A stretch of 64,000 nt of DNA from Methanoculleus marisnigri JR1 (GCF_000015825.1 NC_009051.1:1792695-1856694); one strand, 5' to 3'; shown: positions 1 to 9,500, numbered from the stretch's first letter. The notes: a model not told the origin generated them from the sequence alone. A program made the numbers and translations.

Positions 1-104
1 ATTATTAGGCCATCATACCAAAATTAGTAGGCACAAGTCATAGAATGCTGTGTCTGGAGCAACACCATTGCGTGTTGCGAGTATCGAAAGATGCGAAGTT
101 CTAT
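1..104. other. Leading intergenic stretch
   Basis: No convincing reading frame or RNA fold is seen before the tRNA. The stretch is AT-richer than the following operon and probably carries the promoter for the tRNA-Ser and ribosomal transcript, but no TATA box is clear enough to call. Confidence 0.3.
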
Positions 105-189
105 GTTGAGGTAGCCAAGCCTGGTATGGCGCAGGTTTGCTAAACCTGTGTCCCCCTGGGACTCGAGGGTTCAAATCCCTCCCTCAGCG
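105..189 (+). tRNA. tRNA-Ser (GCU anticodon)
   Basis: The acceptor stem GTTGAGG (105-111) pairs with CCTCAGC (182-188), followed by discriminator G. The anticodon stem CAGGT/ACCTG encloses a seven-base loop with anticodon GCT at 139-141. The T arm is GAGGG-TTCAAAT-CCCTC. A long variable arm between 149 and 163 is typical of serine tRNAs. No CCA is encoded. It lies 34 nt before the uS13 start on the same strand, so cotranscription with the ribosomal operon is possible. Confidence 0.95.
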
Positions 190-223
190 CTTTCACCGAC
201 AAGGTCGATGATGAGGCGATCAC

Positions 224-673
224 ATGGATGAAGAAGAGATAAAGTACTTTGTTCGAGTCAGAAACACTGATCTCGACGGCACCAAGGCAGTGCACATCGC
301 ACTGACCGGGATCAAGGGCATCGGTCCGCACACGTCGCGCACCATCACCGCCCTTGCCGCCGTGGACCCGCATGCCATACTCGGCAAGCTGGACGACGAA
401 TCCGTCGGACGGATCGCAAACGCCGTCGACACCTACACCGAACAGGTGCCCGACTGGATGGTAAACCGCCAAAAAGACGTCTACACCGGAGAGGTCCGCC
501 ACCTCCTCGGAACCGATCTCACCATGATGAACGACGACGACGTCAACCGCATGAGAAAGATGCGGAGTTACCGCGGCATCAGGCACGAGACCGGGCAGAA
601 GGTCCGCGGCCAGCGCACCAAGTCCACCGGAAGAACGGGCACGACCGTCGGCGTCAAGAGGAAGAAAGACTGA
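224..673 (+). CDS. rps13: 30S ribosomal protein uS13
   Basis: This is small-subunit protein uS13, which binds the head of the 30S subunit and contacts the P-site tRNA. The 149-residue product has the family pattern [14 protein letters not shown] near residues 28-41 and the basic C-terminal tail [17 protein letters not shown], both typical of archaeal S13. The ATG at 224 follows GAGGCGATC, a near match to the 16S anti-Shine-Dalgarno complement seen at this organism's own 16S 3' end. It opens the classical archaeal S13-S4-S11-rpoD gene order. Confidence 0.97.
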
Positions 674-684
674 ACGGTGATTGA

Positions 685-1233
685 ATGGGATATCCAGGAA
701 AAAACCATAAACAGTACGCGACGCCCAAGCGGCGGTTCGAGAAGACCAGACTTGAGGACGAAAAGCGGCTCATCATCGATTACGGCCTGCGGAACAAGCG
801 CGAACTCTGGAAAGCCCAGAGCGTGCTACGGAAATACCGCGCCGGCGCCCGTGAACTGGTGGCGCTGCGCTCGGGTGGGCTCAGCACGGAGGACTACCTG
901 AAGAAGAGAGACCAGCTCGTCAACCACCTGTACCGCTACGGTCTCGTCGGCGAGAACGCCGATGTCGGTGACGTTCTCGCGCTCAAAGTCGAGCAGCAGC
1001 TCGACCGCCGGCTTCAGACGCTGGTTCTCCGCAGAGGGTTCGCACGATCCCCCAAGCAGGCGCGCCAGTTCATCACCCACGGCCACATCGCGATTAAAGG
1101 TCGCCGCGTGACCATCCCTGGTTACCGGGTCGAGAGAGCCGAAGAGGCCGAGATCAGTTACTACGGCCCCTCCCCGCTCACGAACGAGGTTCATCCCGAG
1201 AGAAGCCGCATCGCCCGCGCAGGAGTGAGGTAA
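685..1233 (+). CDS. rps4: 30S ribosomal protein uS4
   Basis: uS4 is a primary 16S-binding assembly protein. The 182-residue product has the archaeal N-terminus ([19 protein letters not shown]) and an S4 RNA-binding domain at about residues 105-165, with [20 protein letters not shown] followed by [10 protein letters not shown]. It starts 11 nt after the uS13 stop and ends 4 nt before uS11. Length fits the archaeal family, and nothing appears truncated. Confidence 0.97.
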
Positions 1234-1237
1234 AACC

Positions 1238-1627
1238 ATGGCAGAAGAGAAATGGGGCATCGCGCACATCTTTGCCTCCTTTAACAACACCATCATCACC
1301 GTCACCGATCTCTCCGGAGCGGAGACTGTCACCAAGAGCAGCGGCGGAATGGTCGTAAAGCAGGACAGAAACGAGAGCTCGCCGTACGCAGCCATGCAGA
1401 TGGCGATCCAGGTCGCGCAGAACGCACGGGACAAAGGGATCACCGGCGTCCACGTGAAAGTCCGCGCACCCGGCCGCGGCAAACAGCGGAGCCCGGGGCC
1501 CGGAGCCCAGGCAGCGATCCGCGCCCTTGCCCGTGCAGGGATGAGGATCGGCCGCATCGAAGACGTCACCCCGGTGCCTCACGACAGCATCCGCGGCAAA
1601 GGCGGCCGGAGAGGAAGGAGAGTGTAA
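1238..1627 (+). CDS. rps11: 30S ribosomal protein uS11
   Basis: uS11 sits on the 30S platform near the mRNA exit. The 129-residue product shows [19 protein letters not shown] near the start and the conserved C-terminal [19 protein letters not shown]. The glycine- and proline-rich [20 protein letters not shown] segment is also characteristic. Its stop codon shares a base with the rpoD start (TAATG at 1625-1629), indicating translational coupling with the RNA polymerase subunit, as in other archaea. Confidence 0.97.
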   Translation: MAEEKWGIAHIFASFNNTIITVTDLSGAETVTKSSGGMVVKQDRNESSPYAAMQMAIQVAQNARDKGITGVHVKVRAPGRGKQRSPGPGAQAAIRALARAGMRIGRIEDVTPVPHDSIRGKGGRRGRRV

Positions 1628-2457
1628 TGGAGATAGCGTTTTCTCGACTGGACGAGAGAGTCGCCAAATTCACCCTGAGCGGCGTTTCGATGTCGTTTGC
1701 CAATATGTTACGGCGAGCGATGATCAGCGAAGTGCCGACACTCGCCATCGAAGATGTCCGCATCTACGACAATACAAGCGTTCTCTTCGATGAGATGCTG
1801 GCGCACCGCCTGGGGCTCATACCACTCCGAACCGACCTGAAACGCTATAAGCCGCGCAGCGAATGCACCTGCGAAGACGCAGGATGCCCGGTCTGCACTG
1901 CGACCTATACGCTCTCCGTCGAGGGGCCGAAGACCGTCTACTCAAGCGACCTGATTCCGCAGGATCCCGACGCCGCACCGGCGGATGAGAAGATCCCCAT
2001 CATCGAACTCGCGCGGGACCAGAAGCTCGTGCTCGAAGCGCAGGCAATCGTCGGCACCGGAAAAGAGCATGCCAAATGGCAGGCGACGACCGCCTGCGGT
2101 TACAAGAACTACCCGGTGATCGCCATCGATGAACGGTGCGACGGGTGCGGCATGTGCATCGACGAGTGCCCGAGGAGCGTGCTTGAGACCGCACAGGGAA
2201 AAATCCGGGTCGTCGAAGAGCGGCAGGAACTCTGTTCCCTCTGCAGGCTCTGCGAGCGGGCATGCCTTGCCGGCGGCATCGGCACCGAGCCGGCCATCCA
2301 TATCGGTACCGATGCGGAGAGATTCATCTTCGTGGTGGAAGGCGACGGCTCGATACCCGTCCGCGAGATCATCGAGAGAGCGCTACAATACATCCAGAAA
2401 TCATCAGACGACCTGGTAGACGTGATGAACGAGATAACGGGAGAGGGGACTGAATGA
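1627..2457 (+). CDS. rpoD: DNA-directed RNA polymerase subunit D (Rpb3-like) with two 4Fe-4S motifs
   Basis: Subunit D, with subunit L, forms the alpha-like assembly platform of archaeal RNA polymerase. The 276-residue protein starts with the alpha-type dimerisation motif (SFANMLRRAMISEVPTLAI, about 23-41). A cysteine cluster lies at about 80-90 (CTCEDAGCPVC). An inserted ferredoxin-like domain at about 168-215 carries two full CxxCxxCxxxC motifs (C171/174/177/181 and C203/206/209/213), so two 4Fe-4S clusters are expected. Some archaeal D subunits have lost one or both clusters, and this one keeps the full set. Its stop overlaps the eL18 start by 4 nt. Confidence 0.96.
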   Translation: MEIAFSRLDERVAKFTLSGVSMSFANMLRRAMISEVPTLAIEDVRIYDNTSVLFDEMLAHRLGLIPLRTDLKRYKPRSECTCEDAGCPVCTATYTLSVEGPKTVYSSDLIPQDPDAAPADEKIPIIELARDQKLVLEAQAIVGTGKEHAKWQATTACGYKNYPVIAIDERCDGCGMCIDECPRSVLETAQGKIRVVEERQELCSLCRLCERACLAGGIGTEPAIHIGTDAERFIFVVEGDGSIPVREIIERALQYIQKSSDDLVDVMNEITGEGTE

Positions 2458-2822
2458 AGAAGACAACCGAGAATAAATCGAACCCCCGGCTGACCGCCCT
2501 CATCGTGACGCTCAAAAATGCGTCACGCGCACATGAGGCGAACATCTGGCGCGAGATTGCAAAGAGGCTGGATGCACCCCGGAAGAACTACGCCGAGGTG
2601 AACCTCAGCAAGATCAACCGGTACGCGAATGAGGACGAGACGATTCTGGTGCCGGGCAAGGTGCTCGGCAGCGGCGCGCTCAGCCTGCCGGTGAAGATCG
2701 CTGCACTGGACTTCTCCGAGGCGGCGGTGAGCAAGATCACCGGCGCAAACGGGACGTGCATGACTATCGAGGACCTCGTTCGGGACAACCCGAAGGGGAG
2801 CAGGGTACGGATCCTCAGGTGA
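2454..2822 (+). CDS. rpl18e: 50S ribosomal protein eL18
   Basis: This is the archaeal/eukaryotic large-subunit protein L18e, 122 residues. Recognisable are the N-terminal [20 protein letters not shown], the mid segment [16 protein letters not shown], and [11 protein letters not shown]-type glycine turns. The ATG overlaps the rpoD stop (ATGA at 2454-2457). It ends 5 nt before the uL13 start, continuing the ribosome/RNA polymerase operon. Confidence 0.95.
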   Translation: MKKTTENKSNPRLTALIVTLKNASRAHEANIWREIAKRLDAPRKNYAEVNLSKINRYANEDETILVPGKVLGSGALSLPVKIAALDFSEAAVSKITGANGTCMTIEDLVRDNPKGSRVRILR

Positions 2823-2827
2823 GACGA

Positions 2828-3250
2828 ATGGTTACAGTTATCGACGCAGACGGATTACTGCTCGGAAGGATGGCCAGCATCGTCGCGCAGCGTGCGCTTG
2901 CCGGCGAGGAGATCGCCATCGTGAACGTGGAAAAGGCGATCGTCTCCGGAAGCAGGGCGCAGGTGCTCGCGAACTACACCACAAAGCGCGAGCGCGGATC
3001 CCGCGAGGGCGGCCCGTTCTTCCCGCGCAGGCCCGACCATATCGTCAAGCGCACCATCCGCGGGATGCTCCCGTACAAACGCGAGCGCGGTATCGCGGCA
3101 TTCAAGCGGATCAAGACCTACGTCGGCGTTCCGATGGAGTTCGCCGGGATGGAGACGGAGACGCTCGAAGCGGCCCACATCGATCGGCTGGGCAACACGA
3201 GATACGTGACGATCGGGGCAATAAGCACCAACCTCGGAGCAAAATACTAA
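2828..3250 (+). CDS. rpl13: 50S ribosomal protein uL13
   Basis: uL13 is an early 23S-binding assembly protein. I place the start at the ATG at 2828 ([17 protein letters not shown]), giving 140 residues, the normal archaeal length. The longer upstream reading frame runs backward into eL18 and has no family similarity. Conserved features are [10 protein letters not shown] near residue 40, and [19 protein letters not shown] near 75-93. It is followed by uS9 after 13 nt. Confidence 0.95.
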   Translation: MVTVIDADGLLLGRMASIVAQRALAGEEIAIVNVEKAIVSGSRAQVLANYTTKRERGSREGGPFFPRRPDHIVKRTIRGMLPYKRERGIAAFKRIKTYVGVPMEFAGMETETLEAAHIDRLGNTRYVTIGAISTNLGAKY

Positions 3251-3263
3251 ATGAGGTGATGAA

Positions 3264-3665
3264 ATGGCAAAGATCATCAATTCAAGCGGTAAGAGAAAGA
3301 CGGCAATCGCCCGCGCGACCTTAAAGCCCGGCAGCGGTCGGGTCCGCATCAACTCCGTGCCCCTGGAGATCTACGGGACGGAGTTGCTCCGCCTGAAGAT
3401 CGCCGAGCCGCTGCTGCTCGTTCCGAACGCGCTCGACGGCGTCGACGCAGCGATCGACGTCTCCGGCGGCGGGACGATGGGACAGGCAGAAGCGGTCCGG
3501 ACGGCGCTCGCGCGCGGCATCGTGGAGTGGCACAACGACCCTCAGATCAAGGACGCATTCCTTGCATACGACCGGACACTGCTCGTAAACGACTCGCGGC
3601 AGAAAGAGAGCAAGAAACCGCACGGCCCCGGTGCACGGGCGAAGTTCCAGAAGTCCTACCGGTGA
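3264..3665 (+). CDS. rps9: 30S ribosomal protein uS9
   Basis: uS9 reaches the P site with its basic C-terminal tail. The 133-residue protein starts [20 protein letters not shown] and ends [17 protein letters not shown], whose final arginine is the conserved tRNA-contacting residue. The start is preceded by GAGGTGATG at about 3253-3261, a strong Shine-Dalgarno match. The uL13-uS9-rpoN-rpoK order is the usual archaeal one. Confidence 0.96.
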   Translation: MAKIINSSGKRKTAIARATLKPGSGRVRINSVPLEIYGTELLRLKIAEPLLLVPNALDGVDAAIDVSGGGTMGQAEAVRTALARGIVEWHNDPQIKDAFLAYDRTLLVNDSRQKESKKPHGPGARAKFQKSYR

Positions 3666-3672
3666 GCAAAAG

Positions 3673-3682
3673 AGATATAAGG
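3673..3682 (+). promoter_or_regulatory. Possible internal TATA box for rpoN
   Basis: AGATATAAGG lies about 25 bp before the rpoN ATG at 3700, and no Shine-Dalgarno sequence precedes that ATG. Together these fit a leaderless internal transcript covering rpoN, tRNA-Pro and rpoK. This rests on spacing and composition only. Confidence 0.35.
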
Positions 3683-3699
3683 GATACTGGACCATTATT

Positions 3700-3888
3700 A
3701 TGATACCCGTACGATGTTTTACATGCGGTAAGGTCGTCTCTACAGCCTGGAAGGAGTTCAAGGAGCGACGGGATGCAGGCGAGGATCCAAAACGGATCCT
3801 CGACGATCTCGGTCTGGAGCGTTACTGTTGCAGGCGGATGCTGCTGACGCACAAGGAAACAGTGGAGGACCTGAATCCGTACCAATGA
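3700..3888 (+). CDS. rpoN: DNA-directed RNA polymerase subunit N (Rpb10-like)
   Basis: This small zinc-binding subunit helps assemble the D/L platform of RNA polymerase. The start at 3700 ([12 protein letters not shown]) gives 62 residues, the family length. Upstream codons in the same frame have no similarity. The zinc ligands are the N-terminal CFTCG and the later CCRRM pair (about residues 44-45), which is the atypical zinc-binding pattern of Rpb10/N proteins. The stop codon is immediately followed by the first base of tRNA-Pro at 3889, so the mRNA must be cut there or the tRNA processed out of it. Confidence 0.95.
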   Translation: MIPVRCFTCGKVVSTAWKEFKERRDAGEDPKRILDDLGLERYCCRRMLLTHKETVEDLNPYQ

Positions 3889-3962
3889 GGGGTCGTGGGG
3901 TAGCCTGGCCATCCTATGGCGTTCGGGATGCTGTGACCTGAGTTCAAATCTCAGCGACCCCA
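3889..3962 (+). tRNA. tRNA-Pro (CGG anticodon)
   Basis: The acceptor stem GGGGTCG (3889-3895) pairs with CGACCCC (3955-3961), with discriminator A at 3962. The T arm contains GTTCAAATC. The anticodon loop TTCGGGA gives CGG at 3924-3926, and its stem relies on several G-T pairs. No CCA is encoded. It is wedged directly between rpoN and rpoK without any spacer on the 5' side. Confidence 0.93.
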
Positions 3963-3992
3963 TTTTATCATTAATGATTTTGAGGCTGCACG

Positions 3993-4160
3993 ATGGAATC
4001 ATATACCCGGTATGAACGGGCGCGAATTATAGGGGCTCGTGCTCTCCAGATCTCGATGGGTGCGCCTGTTCTGGTCAAAACACCAAAAACAGAGCCGCTC
4101 GAGATCGCACTTGAAGAGTACGATCAAGACATGATCCCTATAACGGTGAAGAGAAAGTAG
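3993..4160 (+). CDS. rpoK: DNA-directed RNA polymerase subunit K (Rpb6-like)
   Basis: This 55-residue frame reads [19 protein letters not shown] then [11 protein letters not shown] and ends in a basic VKRK tail. It matches the Rpb6/omega core, which clamps the large subunit. GAGG at 3982-3985 lies 7 nt before the ATG. The position between rpoN and enolase is the usual archaeal one. The gene ends 7 nt before eno. Confidence 0.93.
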   Translation: MESYTRYERARIIGARALQISMGAPVLVKTPKTEPLEIALEEYDQDMIPITVKRK

Positions 4161-4167
4161 TGATCAG

Positions 4168-5355
4168 ATGACGACCATCGAACAGATTATCCTGAGAACG
4201 ATCCTGGATAGCCGCGGAAACGAGACCGTCGAGGCTGAAATCTACACAGATTGCGGCTTCGGACGGGCTGCGGCACCCAGTGGTGCCAGCACCGGAACCT
4301 ATGAAGCAAAGGTGCGGCCGCCGCGCGAGGCTGTCGAGGACGCGCGGAAAAACCTGATTCCATCGCTCATCGGTGAAGACACCCGTGATCAGATCACGTT
4401 CGACGCACTGCTCAGAGAAAATGACGGAACACCCGACTTCAGTTCGATCGGCGCAAACGTTGCCGTAGCGCTCTCGCTTGCATGTGCAAAGGCGGCGGCG
4501 GCGTCTCTCGACCTCGAACTCTTCCGCTACCTCGGGGGCACATTTGCCGCCGATACGCCCCTGCCGCTCGGCAACGTCATCGGCGGAGGCGCGCACGCCC
4601 CGAACGCCACCTCCATCCAGGAGTTCCTGGTGGTTCCCACCGGGGCTTGTGGCGCGACGGAAGGCGTCTTCGTGAACGCTGCCGTTCACAAGACCGTGAA
4701 AAAGATGCTGCAGGAGCAGGGCAAACTCTCCGGGAAAGGAGATGAAGGCGCCTGGGCACCTGCCGTCTCCGACATTGAGGCGTTCGAGATCATCGGCGAG
4801 GCAATCGACACCGTCTCCGACGAGACGAACGTCGAGATCAGGATGGGGATCGACGTAGCGGCAAGCGAACTCTGGAACGGCGAGCAGTACCGCTACAAGG
4901 ACGCGAAACGGAGCCGGGAGGACCAGGTCGCGTACATGGCGGATCTCGTCGACCGCTACAACCTCATCTACATCGAGGACCCCCTCTTCGAGGAGGACTT
5001 CGAGGCGTTTGCCGACCTCACCGAACAGGTCGGAGACCGTTGCCTGATCTGCGGCGACGACCTCTTCGTGACCAACGTCGAGCGGATCATGAAGGGGACC
5101 GAGACAGGCGCGGCAAACTGCGTCCTGATCAAACCAAACCAGATAGGGACACTCACCGACACCTTCGAGGCGATACGCCTCGCCCAGGAGAACGGTATGG
5201 AGACCGTCATGAGCCACCGTTCCGGAGAGACGACCGACGCGACGATAGCACACCTTGCAACCGCGTTCGGGTGCATCTTCCTCAAGACCGGCGTGGTCGG
5301 CGGTGAACGGATAGCCAAACTGAATGAACTGATTCGCATAGAGGAGCTGATCTAA
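4168..5355 (+). CDS. eno: Enolase
   Basis: Enolase interconverts 2-phosphoglycerate and phosphoenolpyruvate, used here mainly in gluconeogenesis. The 395-residue protein has the N-terminal DSRGNETVE, the flexible loop [10 protein letters not shown], metal-binding acidic segments IEDPLFEED (about 268) and GDDLF (about 295), the catalytic-lysine loop KPNQIGT (about 322) and SHRSGET (about 348). It is slightly shorter than bacterial enolases (about 430), as is common in archaea. The gene lies in the archaeal rpoK-eno-rps2 arrangement and ends 1 nt before the uS2 TTG. Confidence 0.96.
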   Translation: MTTIEQIILRTILDSRGNETVEAEIYTDCGFGRAAAPSGASTGTYEAKVRPPREAVEDARKNLIPSLIGEDTRDQITFDALLRENDGTPDFSSIGANVAVALSLACAKAAAASLDLELFRYLGGTFAADTPLPLGNVIGGGAHAPNATSIQEFLVVPTGACGATEGVFVNAAVHKTVKKMLQEQGKLSGKGDEGAWAPAVSDIEAFEIIGEAIDTVSDETNVEIRMGIDVAASELWNGEQYRYKDAKRSREDQVAYMADLVDRYNLIYIEDPLFEEDFEAFADLTEQVGDRCLICGDDLFVTNVERIMKGTETGAANCVLIKPNQIGTLTDTFEAIRLAQENGMETVMSHRSGETTDATIAHLATAFGCIFLKTGVVGGERIAKLNELIRIEELI

Positions 5356-5356
5356 C

Positions 5357-5974
5357 TTGACAGGAAACGAACTTGAGATTGAACTGAAAGAACCGCTGTT
5401 GCCCGTTGAGGAATACCTCGCGGCAGGTGTGCACATCGGCACCCAGCAGAAGAGCAAGGACATGATGAAGTTTATCTACCGCGTGCGCGGAGACGGACTC
5501 TATATCCTGGACATCCAGGCCACCGACGAACGGATCAAGACTGCTGCGAAGTTCCTTTCGCAGTACGAGCCTTCGAAGATCCTGGTCGTCACGTCCCGGC
5601 AGTACGGCCAGTACCCGGCAAAGAAGTTCGCCGATGCGATCGGCGGCATGGCGGTCGTCGGCCGCTTCATCCCCGGGATGCTCACTAACCAGCGCTTACA
5701 TGGCTTAAATAAGTACATCGAGCCCGACGTCGTCGTGGTGACCGACCCCATCGGCGACTCCCAGACGATCGCCGAGGCTGTCCAGGTGGGTATCCCGATC
5801 GTCGCTCTCTGTGACACCAACAACATGACGAAATACGTCGATGTGGTCATCCCGACGAACAACAAGGGCCGGAAAGCCCTCTCGGTGATCTACTATCTCC
5901 TGACAAAGGAACTGCTCCGCCTGCGCGGCGTGGCCACATCGCTCACGCCCGAAGACTTTGAGACAGAGTTATAA
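5357..5974 (+). CDS. rps2: 30S ribosomal protein uS2
   Basis: uS2 completes the back of the 30S subunit. The product is 205 residues with a TTG start at 5357. Archaeal S2 motifs seen are [20 protein letters not shown] near residue 20, [14 protein letters not shown] near 100-115, and [16 protein letters not shown] near 125-140. The start codon follows the enolase stop by a single base, indicating tight coupling. Confidence 0.95.
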   Translation: MTGNELEIELKEPLLPVEEYLAAGVHIGTQQKSKDMMKFIYRVRGDGLYILDIQATDERIKTAAKFLSQYEPSKILVVTSRQYGQYPAKKFADAIGGMAVVGRFIPGMLTNQRLHGLNKYIEPDVVVVTDPIGDSQTIAEAVQVGIPIVALCDTNNMTKYVDVVIPTNNKGRKALSVIYYLLTKELLRLRGVATSLTPEDFETEL

Positions 5975-6001
5975 GATCCGAAGCACAAGAGCTCAACCTT
6001 G

Positions 6002-6790
6002 ATGGATATGCGCCCATGCAGTGTAGCGGGAATGTTCTATCCTGCCGAGCCCAGGCATCTGGAGCAACTGCTGGAGACATTCTTCCGGAAGAGGGGACCG
6101 GGGATAACATCCCGGGGCATCGTCTCTCCCCATGCAGGATACGTATACTCGGGGGAGACCGGAGCCTGTGCATTCTCTACCATACCACCTGATTTTGACG
6201 GCACATTTCTGGTCATCGGCCCGAGTCACCGTGGGTACATGACCTCTGCCTCCGCCGTACCGTGGGAGACGCCGCTCGGGATCGTCGATGTCGATACGGA
6301 ATTCATCGACGCGATGGATATCGAGATAGACGAGGCATCGCACCAAAGCGAGCACTCGATCGAGGTGCAGATGCCGTTCATAAAATACCGGTTCCCGAGA
6401 GCAAGGGCCGCACCCGTTCTCATGGGAGAACAGAGTTACGAAGCGGCAGAAAGCCTCGCGGAGCACCTGCTCCAGGCAGTCGAGCACACGAAACGGGACG
6501 TTCGGATCGTCGCCTCGAGCGACTTCTCCCATTACGTCCCGGACGAGGTGGCCCGCAAACAGGACCTCTACGCGATCGAGGCGCTCAAAACCCTGGACCT
6601 ACCCGAGTTTTACCGGCGGCTCCAGGAGACACGTGCCACGGTCTGCGGCTACGGCCCGATCGCGACCATGTGCATCGCATGCCGGTCGCTCGGTGCGACG
6701 AGAGGGGAACTCTTGCGGTATACGACCAGCGGCGATGTGACGGAGGATTACAATCAGGTAGTGGGGTATGCGGCGATAGCGGTGGTGTGA
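6002..6790 (+). CDS. MEMO family protein (AmmeMemoRadiSam system protein B)
   Basis: This belongs to the MEMO1/YjbQ-neighbour family fixed at this place in archaeal genomes, next to the mevalonate genes. Signatures are SVAGMFYPAEP near residue 8, SPHAGYVYSG near 40-50, GPSHRG near 75, and SSDFSHYV near 170. The histidines resemble the metal site of extradiol dioxygenase-like folds, but no enzymatic reaction has been settled for the archaeal members. The ATG at 6002 is chosen over a TTG one codon earlier, and neither has a good ribosome binding site. The stop abuts the mevalonate kinase TTG. Confidence 0.85.
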   Translation: MDMRPCSVAGMFYPAEPRHLEQLLETFFRKRGPGITSRGIVSPHAGYVYSGETGACAFSTIPPDFDGTFLVIGPSHRGYMTSASAVPWETPLGIVDVDTEFIDAMDIEIDEASHQSEHSIEVQMPFIKYRFPRARAAPVLMGEQSYEAAESLAEHLLQAVEHTKRDVRIVASSDFSHYVPDEVARKQDLYAIEALKTLDLPEFYRRLQETRATVCGYGPIATMCIACRSLGATRGELLRYTTSGDVTEDYNQVVGYAAIAVV

Positions 6791-7660
6791 TTGGCAACGT
6801 GGAGCGCGCCGGGCAAAGTATTCCTGTTCGGCGAGCATGCAGTGGTCTACGGAAAACCGGGGGTCGCGATGGCGATCAAACCCCGTGTCTTCGTCACGGT
6901 GAGGAAATCCCGCAACCCGACCCGCCCGAAGTCGCCTTACATCGACGAGTGTTTCAGGATGATGGGTGTCCGGGGCAGTGTCTACGTCCACTCCCAACTC
7001 CAGAGTTCGTCGGGGCTCGGGTCGTCGGCCGCGGTGACGGTGGCGACGCTCTCTGCGATCAACGATGAGTTCAACCTCGGGCACGCCCGCGAGTACATCG
7101 CCGAGACCGCGTTCGCCATCGAAAAGAAGGTCCAGAAAGGGCGGGCAAGCCCCACCGATACCTACGTCTGTGCAAACGGTGGAATGGTGCTCATCACAGG
7201 GAACTCCAAGCGGAGACTGCCCCCCGAGAACCTGCAGGTCGTCGTGGGGAACACCCTGGTGTCGCACAGCACCGCAAAGATGGTGGAGCAGGTCGGGAAC
7301 CTGCGGCGGAAGCATCCCGAAGTTGCGAACCCGATCCTGGATGCCATCGGGGCGCTGACACTTGCAGCTCTCCATAACATCGGCAATCCGAAGGAACTCG
7401 GGCAGTATATGGACATGAACCACGCCCTCCTGGAAGCGCTCGGCGTGGGGCACCCGGCGAGCAGTAAACTCGTGCTTGCGGCACGGGCAAGCGGCGCGTA
7501 CGGCGCGAAGATAACAGGGGCCGGAGGCGGCGGATGCATCATCGCCCTCTGCCCGCGTCGTGCGAAAAGCCGGGTTGCCGGGGCCATCGAGGCCTGCGAA
7601 GGAAGAGCAATCATCACGACGATAGATACGGACGGCGCGAGAAAAGAGAAGCATGACTGA
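6791..7660 (+). CDS. mvk: Mevalonate kinase
   Basis: Phosphorylates mevalonate to mevalonate 5-phosphate, the first committed kinase step toward archaeal isoprenoid lipids. The 289-residue GHMP kinase has the N-terminal SAPGKVFLFGEHAVVYG, the ATP-binding loop QSSSGLGSSAAV (about 70-81), and the C-terminal KITGAGGGGC motif. It uses a TTG start directly after the preceding stop and overlaps ipk by 8 nt. With ipk and fni next door, the arrangement fits the archaeal mevalonate pathway, where decarboxylation precedes the last phosphorylation. The dehydratase and decarboxylase are not in this window. Confidence 0.95.
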   Translation: MATWSAPGKVFLFGEHAVVYGKPGVAMAIKPRVFVTVRKSRNPTRPKSPYIDECFRMMGVRGSVYVHSQLQSSSGLGSSAAVTVATLSAINDEFNLGHAREYIAETAFAIEKKVQKGRASPTDTYVCANGGMVLITGNSKRRLPPENLQVVVGNTLVSHSTAKMVEQVGNLRRKHPEVANPILDAIGALTLAALHNIGNPKELGQYMDMNHALLEALGVGHPASSKLVLAARASGAYGAKITGAGGGGCIIALCPRRAKSRVAGAIEACEGRAIITTIDTDGARKEKHD

Positions 7661-8417
7661 GAGAGTGGTACTGAAACTGGGGGGGAGCGTAATCACCGAC
7701 AAGTCGGGAGAGTGCGCCATCGATCACGCCCGCCTGCGCGATATTGCGGAGGTACTCGCCGCAAATAGGGATACCGCCCTCGTGCTCGTCCACGGTGCGG
7801 GGTCGTGCGGGCATCCCGAGGCCCGGCGCTACCGCATCAACGACGGGCTCACTAACGATAACGTCCCCGGTGTCTACGAGACGCATACTGCCGTCTCGAG
7901 CCTGAACACGGCGGTCGTCGACGCCCTGCGGGACGCGGGGGTCGAAGCGATCGGCATCCACCCCCTCCACCTCGGCCTCGCCGAAGACGGACGTCTGGCC
8001 TCGTTCGAGACCCGCCACATCGCCGAAATGACGGAACACGGCATTGTACCCGTGCTGCACGGCGACGTGGTGATGGACCGTCTTCGTGGCTCCTGCATCG
8101 TCTCGGGCGACCAGCTCGTGACCCGTCTTGCCGCCGCTCTCGGGAGCCGGCGCGTGGGCCTTGCAACGGATGTGGCCGGGGTCCTGCAGAACGGCGCGGT
8201 CGTCCCGCGTATCGACCGGAGCACGATAGAATCGCTCGATGTCGGCGGATCGGGAAACACCGACGTGACCGGGGGCATGCGTGGCAAGCTTGCGGAGCTC
8301 CTGGCACTGGCCGATGCAGGCATCGACTCGCACATCTTCCATGTCTCGAAGATCGGCCGGTTCCTGGACGGCACCGGGCATGGCGGAACAACGATAACCG
8401 CAAGGAGTAAACCATGA
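7653..8417 (+). CDS. ipk: Isopentenyl phosphate kinase
   Basis: Converts isopentenyl phosphate to isopentenyl diphosphate with ATP, the hallmark enzyme of the archaeal mevalonate route. The 254-residue amino-acid-kinase-fold protein has LKLGGSVITDK at residues 7-17 and VLVHGAGSCGH with the family's catalytic histidine at about residue 54. The usual GGGSFGH is here GAGSCGH, a conservative variation. It overlaps mvk (8 nt) and fni (4 nt). Confidence 0.94.
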   Translation: MTERVVLKLGGSVITDKSGECAIDHARLRDIAEVLAANRDTALVLVHGAGSCGHPEARRYRINDGLTNDNVPGVYETHTAVSSLNTAVVDALRDAGVEAIGIHPLHLGLAEDGRLASFETRHIAEMTEHGIVPVLHGDVVMDRLRGSCIVSGDQLVTRLAAALGSRRVGLATDVAGVLQNGAVVPRIDRSTIESLDVGGSGNTDVTGGMRGKLAELLALADAGIDSHIFHVSKIGRFLDGTGHGGTTITARSKP

Positions 8418-9466
8418 CAGAAGAGACCGCCACGTCCTCGAGAAAACGGGATCACCTGCAGATATGCTGCGAGCAGCCCGTCGAGGCCGGCAACGCCGGA
8501 TTCGGGGACGTGCGCCTGGTTCATAACGCTCTTCCCGAGTGCGATATGGACGCGATCGAGACGAAGACGCGGTTCCTCGACAGAGCGCTTGGCTCTCCCC
8601 TCTTCATTGCAGCGATGACCGGAGGACATCCGGATACCCTCGAGGTGAACCGGCGGCTGGCACGTGCCGCCGAACGGTATAACCTCGGCATGGGTGTCGG
8701 TTCTCAGCGAGCGGCACTGGAAAAGCCCGAACTGGAGGGAAGTTTCACCGTCGTGCGGGAGGAAGCGCCACATGCGTTCCTCTGCGCGAACCTTGGAATC
8801 ATCCAGCTCCGCGACCACGGCATCGAGTGGGCGGAGCGGGCTGTCGAGATGATCGATGCACAGGCGATCGCCATCCACGTCAATTCGCTTCAGGAAGCGA
8901 TTCAGCCGGAAGGCGATCACAACGCAGAGGGGTGCATCGAAGCGCTGCGTGACCTCTGCAAAGAGTTCTCCTACCCCGTCATCGTGAAGGAGACAGGTTC
9001 CGGCATATCAGCCGGGACCGCAAGGGTTATCCGGGGCGCGGGAGCAAGCGCCATCGATATCGGCGGCTACGGAGGCACGTCGTGGGCGAAGATAGAACGC
9101 CTGCGGGCGAGCGGCTCCGAACTCGCCGATCTCGGGGAGGCATTCCTCTCGTGGGGCATACCGACGGTGGTGAGCCTCCGTGAGGTGCGGACGGCAGGAG
9201 GCCCGATCATCGCGACGGGCGGACTGCGGTCGGGGATCGATATCGCGAAAGCCGTTGCTCTCGGGGCGGACCTCGGGGGCATGGCGCTCCCCCTCTTAAA
9301 ACCGGCCATGGAGAGCGATGATGCTCTCTCTCTGGCCGTCGAGGCGATGCACCGCGAACTTCGCGTGGCGATGTTCCTGACGGGATCCCGATCCATTGCG
9401 GATCTCCGGCACGCCAGAACGTATATAACCGGCCTGACCCGGCAAATGATTGAAAACAGCGACTAA
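8414..9466 (+). CDS. fni: Type 2 isopentenyl-diphosphate delta-isomerase
   Basis: FMN-dependent isomerase interconverting isopentenyl and dimethylallyl diphosphate. The 350-residue TIM-barrel protein has KRDHLQICCE at the start, FIAAMTGGHP (about 60-69), LGMGVGSQRAA (about 93), VKETGSGIS and IDIGGYGGTSWA (about 214-226), and GGLRSGIDIAKAVALGA at the phosphate-binding end. Length and motifs are complete. It follows ipk with a 4-nt overlap. Confidence 0.95.
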   Translation: MTEETATSSRKRDHLQICCEQPVEAGNAGFGDVRLVHNALPECDMDAIETKTRFLDRALGSPLFIAAMTGGHPDTLEVNRRLARAAERYNLGMGVGSQRAALEKPELEGSFTVVREEAPHAFLCANLGIIQLRDHGIEWAERAVEMIDAQAIAIHVNSLQEAIQPEGDHNAEGCIEALRDLCKEFSYPVIVKETGSGISAGTARVIRGAGASAIDIGGYGGTSWAKIERLRASGSELADLGEAFLSWGIPTVVSLREVRTAGGPIIATGGLRSGIDIAKAVALGADLGGMALPLLKPAMESDDALSLAVEAMHRELRVAMFLTGSRSIADLRHARTYITGLTRQMIENSD

Positions 9467-9500
9467 CAATGGAAAAAAAACAATTCTACAAGGTGACTAC

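Noticed and set aside
4138-5463. 441-codon minus-strand frame opposite enolase
   Set aside because: It is antisense to a confidently identified gene and is a by-product of GC-rich codon use. No motif is seen.
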